Below are positions 29,544 to 38,797 of a DNA stretch of 64,000 nt, piece by piece. Source of the stretch: Pseudidiomarina tainanensis. Lineage in GTDB: Bacteria > Pseudomonadota > Gammaproteobacteria > Enterobacterales > Alteromonadaceae. The DNA lies in assembly GCF_004214835.1 (NCBI RefSeq), contig NZ_PIQJ01000001.1, positions 1,240,001-1,304,000 on the forward strand, given 5' to 3'. How positions within the stretch are numbered: position 1 is the first letter of the stretch; each line of letters starts with the position of its first letter. A model generated the notes under the pieces. It made no database searches, was not told the DNA's origin, and worked only from the letters and a program-made list of their open reading frames with translations. Position numbers and translations under genes: made by a program.

Positions 29544-30689
29544 ATGCAACAACGTTTTCGTAAGCCGTTGTTCGTATCTGTGTTAGCAAGTTCTATTTTG
29601 CTAGCTAGTTGTGGTGACGCCGAGCAAGGCGCTGCAAACGCAGGTCAACAGCAACAAATGACCGTTGGAATCGTCACTGTTAGCGCGCGCGACGTTGATT
29701 TAACCACTACCCTACCTGGCCGTGCAAGTGCCTTTCGCGTTGCCGAAGTGCGTCCGCAGGTCAGCGGTATTTTAGAAAAGCGCCTATTTGAAGAAGGCTC
29801 AATGGTTGAAGCTGGCCAACAGTTGTATCAAATTGATGCCGCGATGTACGAGGCAGAGCTAGCTAGCGCAAAGGCTGAAATTGCGCGCGCTACCGCCGCA
29901 GTAAAATCAACCAAGTCGCGCTTTGAGCGCAGCCGTGACTTGTTAAAAGATAAAGCGATAAGCCAACAAGATTTTGATGAAGCTGAAGCAGCGTACCTGC
30001 AAGCAGAAGCACAATTAAAAGTTGCTCAGGCGAACTTAGCTCGTGCCGAACTCAACCTAGAATATACCAAGGTAAAAGCTCCAATTGCGGGTCGCATTGG
30101 CCGCTCACAGCTTACCGAAGGTGCATTGTTGAGTGTTGGCCAAGCACAAGCGCTAACGACAATTACTCAGCTTGACCCAATTTATGTCGATATCGCACAA
30201 AGCACCAGTGACTACCTTACTTTACAGCAAGCGATTGCTGATGGCCGTATTGAGACGGATGCAAATAATCGCGCCAAAGTGGTAGTCCGTGTAGGCGAAA
30301 ATGATAACTTCAGCACACAAGGCGAGTTGCTATTCAACGAAGTTACCGTTGACCCGCAAACCAGTGCTATCACGCTACGCGCTCGTCTCGATAATCCGGA
30401 CCACGCTATTTTACCAGGTATGTATGTGCGCGCTGAAGTTGCTGCTGGCAACCTGAAAAACGCAATCTTAGCGCCACAAACCGGTGTTTCAAGAGACCCG
30501 CGCGGTCGCGCCATTGCCTATGTTGTGAATTCAGAGGGCAATGTTGAACAACGTTATTTGCAAGTCGATCGTACTGTTGGAACCGATTGGGTCGTCACAG
30601 ATGGCCTGCAACCTGGCGACAAAATTATTGTTGAAGGGCTTCAGAAGATTCAGCCTGGTATGCCTGTACAAACTGAAGAAGTGAAGTAA
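29544..30689 (+). CDS. RND efflux periplasmic adaptor lipoprotein (AcrA/MexA family)
   Basis: 381 residues. The lipoprotein signal ends in LLASC (lipidated Cys23). The barrel-sandwich halves (VRPQVSGILEKRLFEEGSMV and VKAPIAGRIGRSQLTEGAL) flank a long alpha-hairpin with heptad-like Ala/Glu pattern (about residues 105-175). Beta-barrel and membrane-proximal domains follow to residue 381. It links the RND pump to a TolC-type channel encoded elsewhere. The pump gene starts 3 bases after its stop. Its promoter carries the palindrome at 29480-29497. Confidence 0.94.
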   Translation: MQQRFRKPLFVSVLASSILLASCGDAEQGAANAGQQQQMTVGIVTVSARDVDLTTTLPGRASAFRVAEVRPQVSGILEKRLFEEGSMVEAGQQLYQIDAAMYEAELASAKAEIARATAAVKSTKSRFERSRDLLKDKAISQQDFDEAEAAYLQAEAQLKVAQANLARAELNLEYTKVKAPIAGRIGRSQLTEGALLSVGQAQALTTITQLDPIYVDIAQSTSDYLTLQQAIADGRIETDANNRAKVVVRVGENDNFSTQGELLFNEVTVDPQTSAITLRARLDNPDHAILPGMYVRAEVAAGNLKNAILAPQTGVSRDPRGRAIAYVVNSEGNVEQRYLQVDRTVGTDWVVTDGLQPGDKIIVEGLQKIQPGMPVQTEEVK

Positions 30690-30692
30690 ATC

Positions 30693-33600
30693 ATGGCAAA
30701 ATTTTTTATAGATCGCCCTATTTTTGCATGGGTTATCGCTATTGTGATCATGCTCGCTGGTGGCCTTGCGGTAACGCAGCTTCCAGTAGAACAGTATCCT
30801 GAAATTGCGCCACCTTCGGTGCAGATTAACGCAAGCTATCCGGGTGCTACTGCGGCAACCTTGGAAGAGAGCGTCACGCAGGTTATTGAACAGAACATGA
30901 ACGGTATTGATAACCTCAAATACTTTTCATCAACCAGTGATTCTGCCGGTAACGCGAGTATCACGTTAACCTTTGAAGCTGGTACCGATGCGGATATCGC
31001 GCAGGTGCAGGTGCAAAATAAGTTGCAACTTGCGCTACCGTTATTGCCGCAAGAGGTTCAAAACCAAGGCTTAGTTGTTGCCAAATCAAATAACTCGTTC
31101 TTGCTGGTTGCTGCGCTTATCTCGAGCAATCCGGAAATTACCCAAATCGATCTCGGCGATTATATCGCCAGTAATATGCAAGATCCGATTAGTCGTACAC
31201 CGGGTGTCGGTAACGTACGCTTGTTTGGTGCGCCTTACGCCATGCGTATTTGGTTGGATCCGAATAAATTGGTGCGCTATAACATGACCACCTTAGATGT
31301 GGTGATGGCACTTCGGGAACAAAATAACCAAGTTGCAGCGGGACAAATCGGTGGTACGCCGGCAGTTGAAAATCAACGTCTCACGGCCTCTATTATTGCG
31401 CAAACGCGGCTAGAAACCGTTGAGCAATTTGAACAGGTGCTACTGCGTGTTAATGGCGACGGCTCGAAAGTGACTGTGGGCGATGTCGCGGAAGTTGAAC
31501 TGGGTGGCCAGGATTATGGCGTTATTGCTCGCTATAACCGTCAGCCTGCGAGTGGTCTTGCGGTAAACCTTGCAACCGGAGCGAACGCATTAGAAACCGC
31601 AGAGGCTGTGAAAGCGAGATTAGCTGAACTTGAGCAATTCTTCCCGCAAGGCGTTGAGCTGGTCATTCCATATGACACCACACCGTTTGTCGAGATCTCA
31701 ATCAAAGAAGTTGTAAAAATTCTCTTTGAAGCGGTCGTGTTAGTGTTCATTCTGATGTTTATCTTTTTGCAGAACCTGCGCGCAACCATTATTCCATCGC
31801 TGGCTATCCCGGTAGTTTTACTCGGTACCTTCGGCATTATGTCGGCGTTGGGATTCTCGATTAACACGCTAACCATGTTTGGTTTAGTTCTCGCCATCGG
31901 TCTATTAGTGGATGACGCGATTGTTGTGGTCGAGAACGTTGAGCGCTTAATGAGTGAAGAGAAGCTGACCCCACGCCAAGCCACGATAAAATCCATGCAG
32001 CAGATTACCGGTGCACTCGTCGCTATCGGTTTGGTAATGGCTGCGGTATTCGTGCCCATGGCATTTTTCGGTGGTTCGACTGGTGCGGTTTATCGACAGT
32101 TCTCGATTACCATTATTTCTGCCATGTCATTATCAGTTTTGGTCGCGATTATTTTCACACCTTCGTTGTGTGCGACAATTCTAAAACCTCTGAACCATGA
32201 TCATGAAGCAAAAGGTATTCTCGGCTGGTTCAACCGTTCGCTCGATCGAGCAACCAAAAAGTACACCAGTTCGGTCCAATCAATCATCAAACGAAGCACA
32301 CGTTTTGTATTGATTTATCTCGGCCTGATTGTGGTGCTTGGATTCCTATTTACGCGGATGCCAAGCTCATTTATTCCAAACGAAGACCGCGGTGTATTTT
32401 TAACGCAGATGCAATTGCCATCTGGCGCAACGCAAGAACAATCGCGTCAGACCATGGCAAAAATCGAAGATTATTACCTCGATCAAGCGCAAGGTGTTCG
32501 TTCGGTATTCTCAGTTGTCGGCTTTAGCTTCAGCGGCCAGGGCCAAAACTCAGGCTTGGCCTTCGTGCGCTTAACCGACTGGAGTGAACGGACGTCGCCA
32601 GAACTGCAAATTGACGCCATTATTGGACAAGCATTTGGCTACTTCATGCAAATACGTGAAGCCATGGTGTTTGCTTTCAACCTACCATCGATTCCTGAAC
32701 TTGGTACCGCAAGTGGCTTTAACTTGTATATTCAAGACCGTGGCGGACTGGGTCATGAAGGTCTGTTAGAAGCCCGTAATCAGCTACTGGGAATGGCGGC
32801 ACAAGAACCGATGTTGACTGGTGTGCGTCCGAATGGTTTAGAAGATACGGCACAGCTACGCATTGATGTCGATTATGAAAAAGCCAAAGCACTTGGGCTA
32901 AGTATTAGCGATATCAACTCAACCTTATCTAACGCGTTTGGTACTACCTATGTGAACGACTTTGTCGACCGTGGTCGGGTGAAAAAGGTATACCTCCAAG
33001 GTGTTCCTGAAGCACGCATGACCCCTGCCGATATCGGCAAATGGTATGTTCGCAATGCCAGTGGTGAGATGGTGTCATTTTCATCATTCTCAACAACCCA
33101 TTGGGACTTCGGACCACAGCGTCTCGAACGCTATAATGGCGTACCAGCAATGAACATCCAAGGCGAAGCGGCACCAGGCTATTCGTCTGGAGATGCCATG
33201 CTCAAAATGGAAGAACTCATTGCCCAATTGCCTCCTGGCATTGGCTTTGAATGGACCGGCATTTCATTGGAAGAACGTACGTCAGGTGATCAGGCACCAT
33301 TGTTGTATGCGCTATCACTGTTGATTGTATTCTTATGCTTAGCTGCACTATATGAGAGTTGGTCAATACCATTCTCTGTCATGCTCGTTGTGCCGTTGGG
33401 TATTCTTGGTGCAGTTATTGCGGCAACGATGCGTGGGCTTGAAAATGACGTATATTTCCAAGTAGGTTTGTTAACCACCGTCGGTGTTTCTGCACGTAAC
33501 GCGATTCTTATTGTGGAATTTGCGAAAGATTTACAAGCCCAAGGTAAAGAGTTATTGCAAGCAACTTTAGAGGCTGTACGTTTACGTTTGCGCCCTATTT

Positions 33601-33800
33601 TGATGACTTCATTGGCATTCACCTTTGGTGTGCTACCGTTAGCGTTATCAACGGGCGCCGGCGCCGTTAGCCGTCAAGCAATCGGTACCGGTGTCATTGG
33701 TGGTATGTTAGGTGGCACCATTTTAGCTATCTTCTTCGTACCATTGTTGTTCTATATTGTACGACGTGCATTCCCGCCAAAGCCTCCTTATGAGGACTAG
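30693..33800 (+). CDS. RND multidrug efflux pump, HAE-1 family (AcrB/MexB-like)
   Basis: 1035 residues in the duplicated twelve-helix RND layout with two large periplasmic loops. It starts [20 protein letters not shown]. Asp407 and Asp408 of the proton relay are present ([13 protein letters not shown]), as is the helix with [11 protein letters not shown]. At residue 935, where AcrB and MexB have the essential Lys940 in [12 protein letters not shown], this protein has Arg ([12 protein letters not shown]). It expels lipophilic compounds using the proton gradient together with the adaptor encoded just upstream. No outer-membrane channel gene follows; a terminator lies 33 bases after the stop. 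Confidence 0.95.
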   Translation: MAKFFIDRPIFAWVIAIVIMLAGGLAVTQLPVEQYPEIAPPSVQINASYPGATAATLEESVTQVIEQNMNGIDNLKYFSSTSDSAGNASITLTFEAGTDADIAQVQVQNKLQLALPLLPQEVQNQGLVVAKSNNSFLLVAALISSNPEITQIDLGDYIASNMQDPISRTPGVGNVRLFGAPYAMRIWLDPNKLVRYNMTTLDVVMALREQNNQVAAGQIGGTPAVENQRLTASIIAQTRLETVEQFEQVLLRVNGDGSKVTVGDVAEVELGGQDYGVIARYNRQPASGLAVNLATGANALETAEAVKARLAELEQFFPQGVELVIPYDTTPFVEISIKEVVKILFEAVVLVFILMFIFLQNLRATIIPSLAIPVVLLGTFGIMSALGFSINTLTMFGLVLAIGLLVDDAIVVVENVERLMSEEKLTPRQATIKSMQQITGALVAIGLVMAAVFVPMAFFGGSTGAVYRQFSITIISAMSLSVLVAIIFTPSLCATILKPLNHDHEAKGILGWFNRSLDRATKKYTSSVQSIIKRSTRFVLIYLGLIVVLGFLFTRMPSSFIPNEDRGVFLTQMQLPSGATQEQSRQTMAKIEDYYLDQAQGVRSVFSVVGFSFSGQGQNSGLAFVRLTDWSERTSPELQIDAIIGQAFGYFMQIREAMVFAFNLPSIPELGTASGFNLYIQDRGGLGHEGLLEARNQLLGMAAQEPMLTGVRPNGLEDTAQLRIDVDYEKAKALGLSISDINSTLSNAFGTTYVNDFVDRGRVKKVYLQGVPEARMTPADIGKWYVRNASGEMVSFSSFSTTHWDFGPQRLERYNGVPAMNIQGEAAPGYSSGDAMLKMEELIAQLPPGIGFEWTGISLEERTSGDQAPLLYALSLLIVFLCLAALYESWSIPFSVMLVVPLGILGAVIAATMRGLENDVYFQVGLLTTVGVSARNAILIVEFAKDLQAQGKELLQATLEAVRLRLRPILMTSLAFTFGVLPLALSTGAGAVSRQAIGTGVIGGMLGGTILAIFFVPLLFYIVRRAFPPKPPYED

Positions 33801-33832
33801 CGGAGACTAGCAGCCATAAATAAGAACGTGCT

Positions 33833-33868
33833 AAGGTTGAGTGGTGTTTCATCACTCAACCTTTTTTT
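33833..33868 (+). terminator. Rho-independent terminator after the RND operon
   Basis: AAGGTTGAGTG pairs perfectly with CACTCAACCTT (11 bp, 9-base loop), followed by seven or more T. The T-tract runs straight into the ATG of the next gene at 33869. Confidence 0.93.
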
Positions 33869-34399
33869 ATGCTGCATCGTTACTTGGTTTTAGCTATCGC
33901 ACTTATCGCTGTACTCATCGGTGTGCAGGTACCTAATTTTATTACGCAATATCAGCAGCGGCTGGATTCTCAGCTGACTGAAGCAATGGTGTATTACAAA
34001 GAGTATCAACGCATCGCTGATAAGTACTTAAATGGCGATATGAATGCGTTAATTCAAATGCATGAGCAAAGTGATAATCCAGTCTTCAAAGACGAAGCAG
34101 TGCCAATTCGTGAACTAATTCGGCGCGTGGATTTATATCGTCATGAACAGCAACAATTGCAGCGCGGTTATTTACAGCAGATTTGGTTTGTAGCGACCGA
34201 AGCGAACCGTGAAATGGTCGATAATACTTGGCGTACTTATAGCTTTAACGTACCGCTGACGCGCCAAGCAGTGTTTTCCGGCGTTATTGGCGCCCTACTT
34301 GCGGTCATTTTATTTGATGGCTGTGTGGGTGGGTGTAAGTTGGCTTATCGCCGCTGGCGACGTAAGCGCCAGCAGCCTCATCAGCAGACAAATCGTTAG
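33869..34399 (+). CDS. DUF2937 family membrane protein
   Basis: 176 residues. The N-terminal signal anchor (YLVLAIALIAVLIGVQVP) is followed by FITQYQQRLDSQLTEAMVYY, a helical periplasmic part, a second helix (AVFSGVIGALLAVILFDG) and a basic tail. The QYxQRLxxQ pattern near the N-terminus fits DUF2937, of unknown function. The ATG is fused to the T-tract of the preceding terminator, leaving no Shine-Dalgarno sequence. Translation may start poorly, or a downstream TTG may be used. The stop overlaps the convergent gene by 4 bases. Confidence 0.75.
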   Translation: MLHRYLVLAIALIAVLIGVQVPNFITQYQQRLDSQLTEAMVYYKEYQRIADKYLNGDMNALIQMHEQSDNPVFKDEAVPIRELIRRVDLYRHEQQQLQRGYLQQIWFVATEANREMVDNTWRTYSFNVPLTRQAVFSGVIGALLAVILFDGCVGGCKLAYRRWRRKRQQPHQQTNR

Positions 34400-34737
34400 C
34401 GCCGTTCGTCGCTATCTTTAACTTGATATTCACCTTCGATAACCGAGTCATCCTGCCGGTTTTGTTGTTGTTCGCGCTGTTGTTGATACTGACGCCGCGC
34501 TTGCTGCTGCGCCTGCCGGGTTGCTTTGGTGAATTGCCACATCTGTTTCATTTCGCGGCGTTTACGCCACATTAATGGTAACAATAAAATCCAGCCGAAC
34601 AGCAACATCAGTAAGCCAAGGCTAAGACCAACAACTAAAAGTAAGCCGAACAACAACCAGCTTAGAATCACCACAAACGGATTTGCGCCTGGTTGCGGTT
34701 TAATTTTATTTTGCCATTGGCGGATATATATCAGCAT
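34396..34737 (-). CDS. Small membrane protein with glutamine/arginine-rich tail, unknown
   Basis: 113 residues. Two hydrophobic segments (about 21-40 and 40-57) are followed by a basic, Gln/Arg-rich tail likely forming a cytoplasmic coiled coil (QQQARRQYQQQREQQQ). It ends with a VIEGEYQVKD motif that resembles short proteobacterial membrane proteins of unknown role. It is probably real because of its composition, its consistent N-terminal anchor and the tail-to-tail 4-base overlap with the DUF2937 gene. No function can be assigned. Confidence 0.65.
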   Translation of the reverse strand: MLIYIRQWQNKIKPQPGANPFVVILSWLLFGLLLVVGLSLGLLMLLFGWILLLPLMWRKRREMKQMWQFTKATRQAQQQARRQYQQQREQQQNRQDDSVIEGEYQVKDSDERR

Positions 34738-34789
34738 GCTCTCGTCACTTTTCTCAAAATGAATTACTTTCTTTAAGACTATATTGGGA

Positions 34790-35308
34790 TCAATTTAGTT
34801 CAGACAAGCGTGAACGCCGATAATCTTGTAACAATTTGAGAATAATGCTCGTTAAATTGACGATATTAAACACGGTTCCCGACACACTACCGACCATAAT
34901 TGCATAGGCCAAACCTAACACTTCAGCCAGTAAAAACCACTGACGGATACGGTGTGGATCGTTGAGAACGATCGAGCCCACAGTGAATATGAGTGACGAC
35001 GTGTACGCCATTATAAGTGGCACTAATGGTGCATCTGTCGTTAGTTCCCAGGCTAAAAATATGAAATTAACAAGTACAAAGCCCCATAGCACAATGGGTC
35101 CGCGCCAACGCAATGCAATAACATTACGTACAACAGCAATTGCCGTGACCACGCAGCCCGCAATAGCACCGAGCATAAAAAAATGTAACGATAGAGCCCC
35201 AAGTGCACAGGCGCTGACTATACGGTAACGGTTCGCCGTACCCTGTCGGTAAGCGATAAAATTTGCAATCAGTGCGAATAAACCAAATAGCTCTGCAATA
35301 GAAATCAC
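34790..35308 (-). CDS. YgjV-family inner-membrane protein
   Basis: 172 residues with about six hydrophobic helices, beginning MISIAELFGLFALIANFIAY. Arg-containing short loops (VVRNVIALRW) and LNDPHRIRQWFL match the YgjV family of small integral membrane proteins, whose function is unknown. The start is GTG at 35308; the nearest ATG upstream is out of frame. It lies after the peptidase at 35375, separated by that gene's terminator, so it needs its own promoter or read-through. Confidence 0.78.
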   Translation of the reverse strand: MISIAELFGLFALIANFIAYRQGTANRYRIVSACALGALSLHFFMLGAIAGCVVTAIAVVRNVIALRWRGPIVLWGFVLVNFIFLAWELTTDAPLVPLIMAYTSSLIFTVGSIVLNDPHRIRQWFLLAEVLGLAYAIMVGSVSGTVFNIVNLTSIILKLLQDYRRSRLSELN

Positions 35309-35320
35309 AATTCACCATTA

Positions 35321-35360
35321 AAAAACGGTAATGAGAGCAGTTGTTGCCTCATTACCGTTT
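35321..35360 (-). terminator. Rho-independent terminator of the M28 peptidase operon
   Basis: AAACGGTAATGAG and CTCATTACCGTTT form a perfect 13-bp stem with a 12-base loop. On the minus strand the stem is followed by a T6 run. It lies 15 bases after the peptidase stop codon. Confidence 0.9.
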
Positions 35361-35374
35361 ATATTCAAACAAAA

Positions 35375-37042
35375 TTACTGACGTTCGCTTGCACTCGCAT
35401 CGCGGATGCCACGGAATTCATTACCAGCATACCAATTCGGCCAATCGCCACTATTCGCGAGCTCTTGTCCAACCCAGTAATATAACCAGAGGTCTTGCTG
35501 AACACCGCGCAGATCCCATTCTGGATCAAATTCATCAGCAGGTTTGTGATAAGCAACTTGCACATACTCAGCACGTTTTTGCTTACCGTATTCTTCGCCA
35601 AATTCAACGTGATCATTGCCACCTTTTGCATACAACATCGGTACACCACGTTTGGCTAGGTTGAAGTGATCTGAACGATAAAATGAACCCGCTTCAGGTG
35701 TTGGCTCTGGCGCAATATAACGATCTTGTTGTTCAACATACTTGGCTAAGTACTCTTCCATTTCGGAGTTACCATGACCAACAACCACCATGTCACGCAT
35801 CGGACCATAGACATTCAGCACGTCGGTATTAATACCACCAACTGCTTTACTCAATGGCAACATAGGGTTATCCGCATACCAATCTGAACCCAGCAAACCA
35901 CGCTCTTCAGCGGTAACCAAAACAAATACGACTGAGCGCTCTGGTTGCGGTTGGCTGGCAAAAAACTCGGCTAACGCCATAACTCCAGCGGTACCGCTAG
36001 CATTATCTTGCGCGCCATTATAAATACCATCATCCGGATTAATTGGGTCAACACCCATATGATCCCAATGCGCCATATAAATCACGTGTTCTTCTGGCTT
36101 CGATTTACCTTCAATATAGCCAATTAAGTTTGGTGAGTTTAAGTAATCGAACTTAGTCGCTACGCTAATTGACATGCTGGTATCAAGTGATACCGGTTTG
36201 AAATCAGCTTGTTGCGCTGCTTTGCGCATTTCTTCGTAGCTACTACCTAAACGGGCGAACAACGTATCAGCGCTTTCCTGCGTCATCCATCCCTCAATCG
36301 CAACACGATCCATGTTTTTATTCTCGCGTGCCAAATCAAAACGCATTGGTGAGCCGCCCGCGACCACACCCCAGCCATATCCTGCCGGACCAGTTTCATG
36401 GATCACAATTGCGCCCGCAGCGCCTTGGCGTGCTGCTTCTTCAAATTTATAGGTCCAACGACCATAATAGGTCATCGCTTTACCATTAAATACTTCCGGG
36501 TCGAGGGTGTCATAGCCAGGGTCGTTAACGAGCATGACAACAGTTTTGCCTTCAACATCTAACCCTTCGTAATCGCTCCAACCAAACTCAGGAGCAACAA
36601 TGCCATAACCGACAAACACCATTTCGCTGTCAGTTAGTTCAATGTTCTCTTGAACGCGCGGACTCCATGCCATCATCTCGGTACGATATTCAAAGGCTTC
36701 CAAGTCATCAGCACTAAAACTCATTGGCGATACTTGTGTTGGCAACATCCGCACTAATGGCACCTGTTGTTGATAGGTATTATTTTCTGCGTCATAAGGT
36801 TTTAATCCCCACTCGCGAAATTTCCCTTCAACAAACGCAACAGTTTTCTTCTCGCCTTCAGATGCTGGTGCGCGACCTTCAAATTCATCAGAGCTGAGAG
36901 TTTGCAAATAGCTACTGTAGTTTTCGTTAAAACTATAAGGGTCTACACTCGCATGAGGTTGTTCGGGTGTACTGACCTGCTCTGCTGGACTACATGCAGC
37001 AAGCACAAGCCCAGCGGCAGCAAGTACCGAAAGGTGTTTCAT
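35375..37042 (-). CDS. M28-family peptidase lipoprotein with PA-domain insertion
   Basis: 555 residues. The lipoprotein signal ends in VLAAC (Cys17). A protease-associated domain (about residues 150-260, with AAGAIVIHETGPAGYGWG) precedes or interrupts the M28 core. Zinc-site motifs are AHWDHMG, GAQDNASG, TAEERGLLGS and RSDHFNLAKRGVPMLYAKGG. The usual first motif is AHYDHLG; Trp replaces Tyr. It probably acts as a membrane-anchored aminopeptidase digesting peptides in the periplasm or at the surface. It is preceded 13 bases upstream by a DUF192 gene in the same operon. Confidence 0.92.
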   Translation of the reverse strand: MKHLSVLAAAGLVLAACSPAEQVSTPEQPHASVDPYSFNENYSSYLQTLSSDEFEGRAPASEGEKKTVAFVEGKFREWGLKPYDAENNTYQQQVPLVRMLPTQVSPMSFSADDLEAFEYRTEMMAWSPRVQENIELTDSEMVFVGYGIVAPEFGWSDYEGLDVEGKTVVMLVNDPGYDTLDPEVFNGKAMTYYGRWTYKFEEAARQGAAGAIVIHETGPAGYGWGVVAGGSPMRFDLARENKNMDRVAIEGWMTQESADTLFARLGSSYEEMRKAAQQADFKPVSLDTSMSISVATKFDYLNSPNLIGYIEGKSKPEEHVIYMAHWDHMGVDPINPDDGIYNGAQDNASGTAGVMALAEFFASQPQPERSVVFVLVTAEERGLLGSDWYADNPMLPLSKAVGGINTDVLNVYGPMRDMVVVGHGNSEMEEYLAKYVEQQDRYIAPEPTPEAGSFYRSDHFNLAKRGVPMLYAKGGNDHVEFGEEYGKQKRAEYVQVAYHKPADEFDPEWDLRGVQQDLWLYYWVGQELANSGDWPNWYAGNEFRGIRDASASERQ

Positions 37043-37055
37043 GTTGTTATTCTCC

Positions 37056-37508
37056 TTATTGACACTGTTTGAATTTGCGCCCTAAACCAATGTTAAAGCG
37101 TTCAAAATAACCTTTGTTTAATTCAATCGCCCCATAATACGGCACGCCGGGGCGATAAGCCGGACAACGGTTCGGATCAATGCTTGGGCATGGCTCCATC
37201 GTAATAATAGAGACAATTTTCATGTCGCTGTCTAAATAAGCGATATCTAATGGAATTAACGTATTGTACATCCAAAATCCGGCATTAGCGGGACGCTCTG
37301 AAGTATATTTAAACCACATACCCGCATGTTCTGCTAGATTTTCGCGGGTCATTAAACCGCGCGCGCGGCTTTCAAAAGTATCCGCAATTTCCAGTTGTAA
37401 GCGATGCGGATGCTCATCAATACACAGCTCGACTGTCTGTGTAGCTGCACTCGCCATTGGCAGCGTCATTGGAATCAATAACGCACCTAACATTAAAGCT
37501 TTCTTCAT
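37056..37508 (-). CDS. DUF192 family exported protein
   Basis: 150 residues with a Sec signal peptide (cleavage near ASA-ATQ, residue 21). DUF192 motifs are ARGLMTRENLAEHAGMWF and FWMYNTLIPLDIAYLDSD. The C-terminal part has YYGAIELNKGYFERFNI. The family consists of small periplasmic or secreted single-domain proteins of unknown function. Four cysteines are present after the signal, three of them near the C-terminus. It lies directly upstream of the M28 peptidase lipoprotein and is likely co-transcribed with it. Confidence 0.9.
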   Translation of the reverse strand: MKKALMLGALLIPMTLPMASAATQTVELCIDEHPHRLQLEIADTFESRARGLMTRENLAEHAGMWFKYTSERPANAGFWMYNTLIPLDIAYLDSDMKIVSIITMEPCPSIDPNRCPAYRPGVPYYGAIELNKGYFERFNIGLGRKFKQCQ

Positions 37509-37573
37509 AGTAAACCTTACATTCGGTCAGCAATTGGCTTCTAGTATCGCTTGAATAGCATCAGAAAAAAAGG

Positions 37574-37601
37574 CAAAAAAAAGCCCCCAATAAAGGAGGC
37601 T
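37574..37601 (-). terminator. Rho-independent terminator after the DUF4382 lipoprotein gene
   Basis: On the minus strand AGCCTCC-TTTATT-GGGGGCT forms a 7-bp stem (one G-T pair) followed by eight T. It lies 30 bases after the stop codon of the DUF4382 gene. Confidence 0.85.
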
Positions 37602-37631
37602 CAACGGGAGAGATTAAAAGCACAATCTCAA

Positions 37632-38597
37632 TTACTCAATCGTTACTGTGGTAACCGCTTCACCCGCTTCTACCGAAACGTTTTGCGCACTGATGAAGAC
37701 AAGCTCATCATCAACTTCTGGATCATCAGTAGTATTACAAGTCCATGCAGCAGTGTAATCGCCAGCTGCAACATAGCCTAATTCGAAGTTATATGCTGTG
37801 GCGCCATCAAATTGTACTGGCGTGGCAGCGTAAGCTTCCGCTTCTTCGGTACCACCGAAATCAGCCATGCTTTCAAGCATCACATCGGCACCTGAGTACA
37901 GATACACAACCGCAACAGGCTCGCTAGTATCGGTTGGCGCTACGGTACATTGGTTCTCAATCAATAACGCTTCCGCTAAGGTGCCCTCAATATGACCCAC
38001 TTCCATATTATCAACGAGACGCACACCGCGTGGCTTCAAGAAGTAACCAGCTTGACCCACAGGGTTGACCAACGCCTGACGCAAATCAAATTCGATGGTG
38101 TACGCAACATTGCTACCGGCATCAAGCGTGAAGCTATCAAACTTCAATTCATTTGACGGCACTGACAATGGAATACGTTCCTCACCTACAAGAACATACG
38201 AGCCTTCAGCCATTTCTAGGCGCAATTGACCATAAACGCCGGCAGGAACTTCAACTCCCGACAACAAATCCTCGGATTCTGAGCCGGTGAACTCGAGTAA
38301 ATTGATACCACGTGTATTTGGAATCACGTTACCGTCAGCATCTAAACAAGCATCGTTCGACTCAATTGTGTTGGTGTCTTCACCAATGGTAAAAGTTTGA
38401 TTACCTTCGGTGTTGCCTACCAACTCAACGCTATGAAAACAAGCCCAAACCTCGTCGGCAGCATCCACTGGTGCGTCGCTGACGCCCAAGCTAAACATGG
38501 CGGTGTTTGAGTCATTCGAATCAGAACCACATGCTGAGAGTAAAGTAGATGCCGCCATAACGGCTGCGAGTGTTGTCAATTTACGATTCATCAACAT
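37632..38597 (-). CDS. DUF4382 domain lipoprotein
   Basis: 321 residues. The signal ends in LLSAC (Cys23). The DUF4382 domain spans about residues 33-200, starting MFSLGVSDAPVDAADEVW and including INLLEFTGSESEDLLSG. A second beta-rich domain with a likely disulfide (CTVAPTD and AWTCNTTDD) follows. It is acidic, as exported proteins of marine bacteria often are. The function of DUF4382 proteins is unknown. AGAGG stands 7 bases before the ATG at 38597. Upstream on the same strand is a GTAAA-N6-GTAAA motif. Confidence 0.88.
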   Translation of the reverse strand: MLMNRKLTTLAAVMAASTLLSACGSDSNDSNTAMFSLGVSDAPVDAADEVWACFHSVELVGNTEGNQTFTIGEDTNTIESNDACLDADGNVIPNTRGINLLEFTGSESEDLLSGVEVPAGVYGQLRLEMAEGSYVLVGEERIPLSVPSNELKFDSFTLDAGSNVAYTIEFDLRQALVNPVGQAGYFLKPRGVRLVDNMEVGHIEGTLAEALLIENQCTVAPTDTSEPVAVVYLYSGADVMLESMADFGGTEEAEAYAATPVQFDGATAYNFELGYVAAGDYTAAWTCNTTDDPEVDDELVFISAQNVSVEAGEAVTTVTIE

Positions 38598-38662
38598 AAA
38601 ACACCTCTTGTGTTATGAAAGTTGTTGTAGTTATAGCAAAGGTAATTACTGAGCGCATTTGA

Positions 38663-38678
38663 TTTACCCTGCTTTTAC
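38663..38678 (-). promoter_or_regulatory. GTAAA-N6-GTAAA box upstream of the DUF4382 lipoprotein gene
   Basis: On the minus strand two GTAAA pentamers are separated by AGCAGG, an 11-base period identical to that of the triple box at 20185-20211. It ends 66 bases before the lipoprotein ATG. It fits the CpxR consensus GTAAA-N4-8-GTAAA, but a two-pentamer match can arise by chance in 64 kb. yvcK is divergent from the same spacer. Confidence 0.4.
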
Positions 38679-38797
38679 GTTGCTGAAATGAAGTTAACAC
38701 CACCCGTATTTGTGGCGATTTAGCTTATTTGAAACGTTGATTGTCAGGGAAATAGCGCTTAAAGTAGCGCAGATTACGACAACAACATGAAGCTAAC

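Noticed and set aside
31541-32059. 172-codon open frame antisense to the RND pump gene
   Set aside because: It is a shadow of the strongly coding pump frame, low in family-like features and with no ribosome site.
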